Below, piece after piece: positions 61,743-64,000 of a stretch of DNA of 64,000 nt; within the stretch, counting starts at the first letter, position 1, and each line of letters starts with the position of its first letter. The translations under genes were made by a program, and so were the position numbers. This DNA comes from an uncultured Dehalococcoidia bacterium (GTDB lineage Bacteria > Chloroflexota > Dehalococcoidia > Lucifugimonadales > JAAXIE01). Where the stretch lies: assembly GCA_951813255.1 (NCBI GenBank), contig OX638353.1, positions 2,911,501-2,975,500 on the forward strand, given 5' to 3'. The notes under the pieces were generated by a model. That model was not told the origin of the DNA, made no database searches, and worked only from the letters and a program-made list of their open reading frames with translations.

Positions 61743-62030
61743 ATGGCTGCATTCGTCATCACCGACGTTGATATTACCGACGCGCCCCTGTATCGCGAGT
61801 TCATGGAGAAGGTGACACCGACCATCGAGCACCACGGTGGGAAGTTCGTCGCCCGCGGCGGCGCTCTTGAAACCGTGATGGGCAACTGGAACCCTCCTCG
61901 CCTCGCCATCATGGAATTCGGGAGTCTTGACCAGATACACACTTGGCTGGACTCTGCGGAGTTCAAAGCCCTCAACGACATCATGACCAGGTCCTCCAAC
62001 ATCAACATGGTCATAGTGGACGGAGTGTAG
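61743..62030 (+). CDS. DUF1330 domain protein
   Basis: A 95-residue protein of the DUF1330 family (dimeric alpha/beta ferredoxin-like fold): AAFVITDVDITDAPLYREFMEKVTPTIEHHGGKFVARGG at the N-terminus and NPPRLAIMEFGSLDQIHTWLDSAEFKALNDI in the middle. No catalytic role is known. The ATG at 61743 has AAAGGGAGGCGAACTC upstream and matches family start. The same frame is open for 800 bp further upstream, antisense to the TSUP gene, without family similarity. It is followed 61 bp later by the TPP enzyme gene and may be co-transcribed. Confidence 0.88.
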   Translation: MAAFVITDVDITDAPLYREFMEKVTPTIEHHGGKFVARGGALETVMGNWNPPRLAIMEFGSLDQIHTWLDSAEFKALNDIMTRSSNINMVIVDGV

Positions 62031-62091
62031 GCCCACGGCGACTGTCGCAGCGTCTTAAGCTCAAGGCACGGCCGGAGGGGGTAAACGAAGC

Positions 62092-63780
62092 ATGCCGACA
62101 ATGAGCGGCGGCGAAGCACTGGTCAAGTCGCTGGTGAACGAGGGCGTCGAAGTAGTCTTCGGCATACCCGGGATTCAGATATACGGCATCGTCGCAGCCC
62201 TGCGCGACGAACCCTCTATCCGCATGATCACCACCCGCCACGAGCAGGCCACGACGTATATGGCCGACGGCTATGCTCGCGCCTCAGGCAAACCGGGCGT
62301 GGCCCTTGTGGTTCCCGGCGTCGGCCTGTACAACGCTGCCTCCGGCTTGGCCAACGCCTACGCCCGCTCCTCGCCTGTACTCATCATCGCAGGCCAGATT
62401 CCCCGGGCTGCCATCGGCAAGGGCTTGGGCGCAGTCCACGAAATCGTGGACCAAGCCGATGTCGTCCGGCCCGTCACTAAATGGCGTCAGAGGGCAATGC
62501 GACCGAGAGAGGTGCCTTGGGCCGTTTCCGAGGCCTTCCGGCAGATGCGCAGTGGCCGGCCCCGTCCTGTGCTGATCGAAATCCCCCCTGATGCCGGGGT
62601 TGAACGCGAGGACGTGCAGCTTCGCAGCCCCTCTCCCGTCTCGCGCATCGTGCCCAGTCCCGACCAGCTTGAGCACGCCGCCAGCGTAATCGCCAGTGCC
62701 CAGTTGCCTCTCATATACGCAGGCGGTGGCGTGGCTAGGTCCGACGCCGAGGAGGCATTGGCCAAGCTGGTGGAGATGACGCACATACCCGTGGTCACCT
62801 CCAGCGGTGGCAAGGGGGCCATCCCCGACAACCATCCCCTGTCCTACGGTTCCTGTTTCAGTGCCCGGGGAGAGCGTCAGGAGATGAACCAGCTTTTCGA
62901 AGTCATGCAGTCCGCCGATGTGGTTATCGGCATCGGGGCCCGCTTCGGGTTGGGCAATCCCGCTGGCGAGGCGTCAACCCTGGTCAACATCAACATCGAC
63001 GACACCGAACTCACCCGCCTCCAGTCCAACACCATCCCCCTGCACGGCGATGCCAGGGCAACCATTGAGGCCATGCTGCCCTATCTTTTGGATGCTGGAG
63101 CTGGCGACCGCCCCTCTCCCACCGAAAGCGTCGCTGCCGCCCGCCGCCTCATCTCCTACTACGACATTCGGGACAGGGAGCCCCAGTATCCAATCCTGGA
63201 GGCCATCCAGAGCGGCATACCTGAAGACGGCTTCATAGTTTGGGACATCACCCAGTTCGGCTACTACGCCCGCACCCACTACCAAGTGATTCACCCCAAG
63301 ACCTACATCGATTCCGGCTACCAGTTCAACCTAGGCTACGGCTTCCCCACCGCCTTGGGAGCCAAGGTTGCCAAGCCCGACCGCCCCGTCGTCTGCATGA
63401 CCGGTGATGGCGGCTTCATGTTCAACTCGTCGGAACTATCCACCGCCGTCAAGTACGGGATAAACGTGGTGACCATCGTCTTCCGGAACGACTCCTACGG
63501 CAACGTCGCCCGGGACATGGACGACATCTTCGACGGGGCCTATGAGACGGACCTGCACAATCCCGACTTCGTCAAGTTCGCCGAGTCCTTCGGCGCCGTC
63601 GGCCTCAGAGCCAATGACCCCGAAGACCTGGCAACCCTCATACCCCAAGCCTTGGAACTCCAAGCCCCGGTGATCATCGAGGTCCCCTTGGGCGGCATGG
63701 CTACGTCCCGCGCCCCCTACTTCGCCCCCTTCTACAACCTCCCTTGGACACAGCCACAGGAGGGGCTGATTTCTTCCTGA
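62092..63780 (+). CDS. Thiamine-diphosphate-dependent enzyme, acetolactate synthase-like
   Basis: A 562-residue enzyme with the three TPP-enzyme domains: the PYR domain (SGGEALVKSLVNEGVEVVFGIPGIQIY, with the catalytic Glu in TTRHEQATTYMADGYAR near residue 50), the central Rossmann-like domain (residues 195-330) and the PP domain (GDGGFMFNSSELSTAVKYGINVVTIVFRNDSYGN, the TPP-Mg motif near residue 440). Members include acetolactate synthase, benzoylformate decarboxylase and oxalyl-CoA-type enzymes; the substrate cannot be assigned. GGAGGGGG lies 11 nt before the ATG. No regulatory subunit or branched-chain amino acid gene follows. Confidence 0.92.
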   Translation: MPTMSGGEALVKSLVNEGVEVVFGIPGIQIYGIVAALRDEPSIRMITTRHEQATTYMADGYARASGKPGVALVVPGVGLYNAASGLANAYARSSPVLIIAGQIPRAAIGKGLGAVHEIVDQADVVRPVTKWRQRAMRPREVPWAVSEAFRQMRSGRPRPVLIEIPPDAGVEREDVQLRSPSPVSRIVPSPDQLEHAASVIASAQLPLIYAGGGVARSDAEEALAKLVEMTHIPVVTSSGGKGAIPDNHPLSYGSCFSARGERQEMNQLFEVMQSADVVIGIGARFGLGNPAGEASTLVNINIDDTELTRLQSNTIPLHGDARATIEAMLPYLLDAGAGDRPSPTESVAAARRLISYYDIRDREPQYPILEAIQSGIPEDGFIVWDITQFGYYARTHYQVIHPKTYIDSGYQFNLGYGFPTALGAKVAKPDRPVVCMTGDGGFMFNSSELSTAVKYGINVVTIVFRNDSYGNVARDMDDIFDGAYETDLHNPDFVKFAESFGAVGLRANDPEDLATLIPQALELQAPVIIEVPLGGMATSRAPYFAPFYNLPWTQPQEGLISS

Positions 63781-63834
63781 TAGGTTAGCCTGTAATACCT
63801 TTAGGGGCACACTAATAGGGTAAGCTGCGTTGCC

Positions 63835-63863
63835 TTGACATAAAGCGGGGCCATCTCGACAAT
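63835..63863 (+). promoter_or_regulatory. Candidate promoter near the right edge
   Basis: TTGACA (63835-63840) and GACAAT (63858-63863) are separated by 17 bp. The -10 has 4 of 6 matches. If real, it would serve a gene that starts near or beyond the window edge. The remaining 220 bp to position 64000 holds no coding region I can support; short open frames on both strands run off the edge. Confidence 0.35.
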
Positions 63864-64000
63864 CGTTGGCAACTGACAAGTAGCCCCTATTGTCACCACC
63901 TTCCCTTGGGTAAGCTTACCGACATCGACGTCACCGGAAAAGTCAGCGGCAAGTCCGGCAGTGTCTTGGGAGCTGCCCACGAGCACTTGGTAACCGGCCT

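Noticed and set aside
63801..63986. 61-codon minus-strand frame at the right edge
   Set aside because: No ribosome-binding site or recognised motif, and it faces the end of the TPP enzyme gene.

Overview
The window looks like a chromosomal segment of a Chloroflexota bacterium, most likely of the SAR202/Dehalococcoidia type (inference, moderate confidence). The evidence is lineage-neutral housekeeping genes (rpoB, rpoC, ruvB, pyrD, mutS2) mixed with flavin-dependent monooxygenases, a Rieske oxygenase, a molybdenum hydroxylase, maleylpyruvate-isomerase-like proteins and lipoproteins with Ala/Thr/Pro linkers, plus a VLRF1-type release-factor-like protein of the actinobacterial/chloroflexi class. 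There is no rRNA, phage, CRISPR array or recognisable insertion sequence.

Layout. 1-7.7 kb: an oligopeptide/nickel-type ABC importer (tail of one permease and a second permease, then lipoprotein binding protein, two permeases, two ATPases). 7.9-9.1 kb: a collagen-like lipoprotein with a strong terminator. 9.3-13.1 kb: a luciferase-like monooxygenase, tRNA-Arg(CCU) and tRNA-Ala(CGC), mobA, a NIPSNAP protein and ruvB. 13.6-20.9 kb: an isocitrate-lyase/PEP-mutase-family enzyme, two small membrane proteins, a maleate-isomerase-like protein lacking both usual cysteines, and a three-subunit molybdenum hydroxylase (FeS, Mo and FAD subunits in one overlapping operon; mobA nearby fits its cofactor need). 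21-26 kb: two thioredoxin-fold lipoproteins and a MarR regulator between two maleylpyruvate-isomerase-family paralogues. 26.4-36.7 kb: DUF1800-DUF1501-NHL genes, a cupin, tRNA-Gln(UUG), an iron-type binding protein, a Rieske oxygenase, an esterase, a second luciferase-like enzyme and pyrD. 36.8-44.9 kb: rpoBC. 45-47.4 kb: aldehyde dehydrogenase and enoyl-CoA hydratase. 47.4-50.7 kb: a VLRF1-like peptidyl-tRNA hydrolase overlapping mutS2, a probable ribosome-rescue pair. 51.3-55 kb: a heterodimeric ABC exporter with one degenerate ATP site. 55.3-63.8 kb: an ankyrin lipoprotein, a glyoxalase-fold protein, a hydantoinase-like amidohydrolase, a TSUP permease, a DUF1330 protein and a thiamine-diphosphate enzyme.

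The most unusual feature is non-coding. Four intergenic regions (about 13.25, 27.9, 50.8 and 60.1-60.5 kb) carry the same 66-bp design with exact spacing: a 9-mer W', 5 nt, CGTAKCTGG, 12 nt, CGTAKCTGA or near match, 4 nt, then two tandem copies of W. W' is the reverse complement of W, and W differs completely from locus to locus while the framework is conserved. At 60 kb it expands to a tandem array of about 156-bp period. I do not recognise this family; it may be a structured RNA, a modular protein-binding site or a non-autonomous mobile element.
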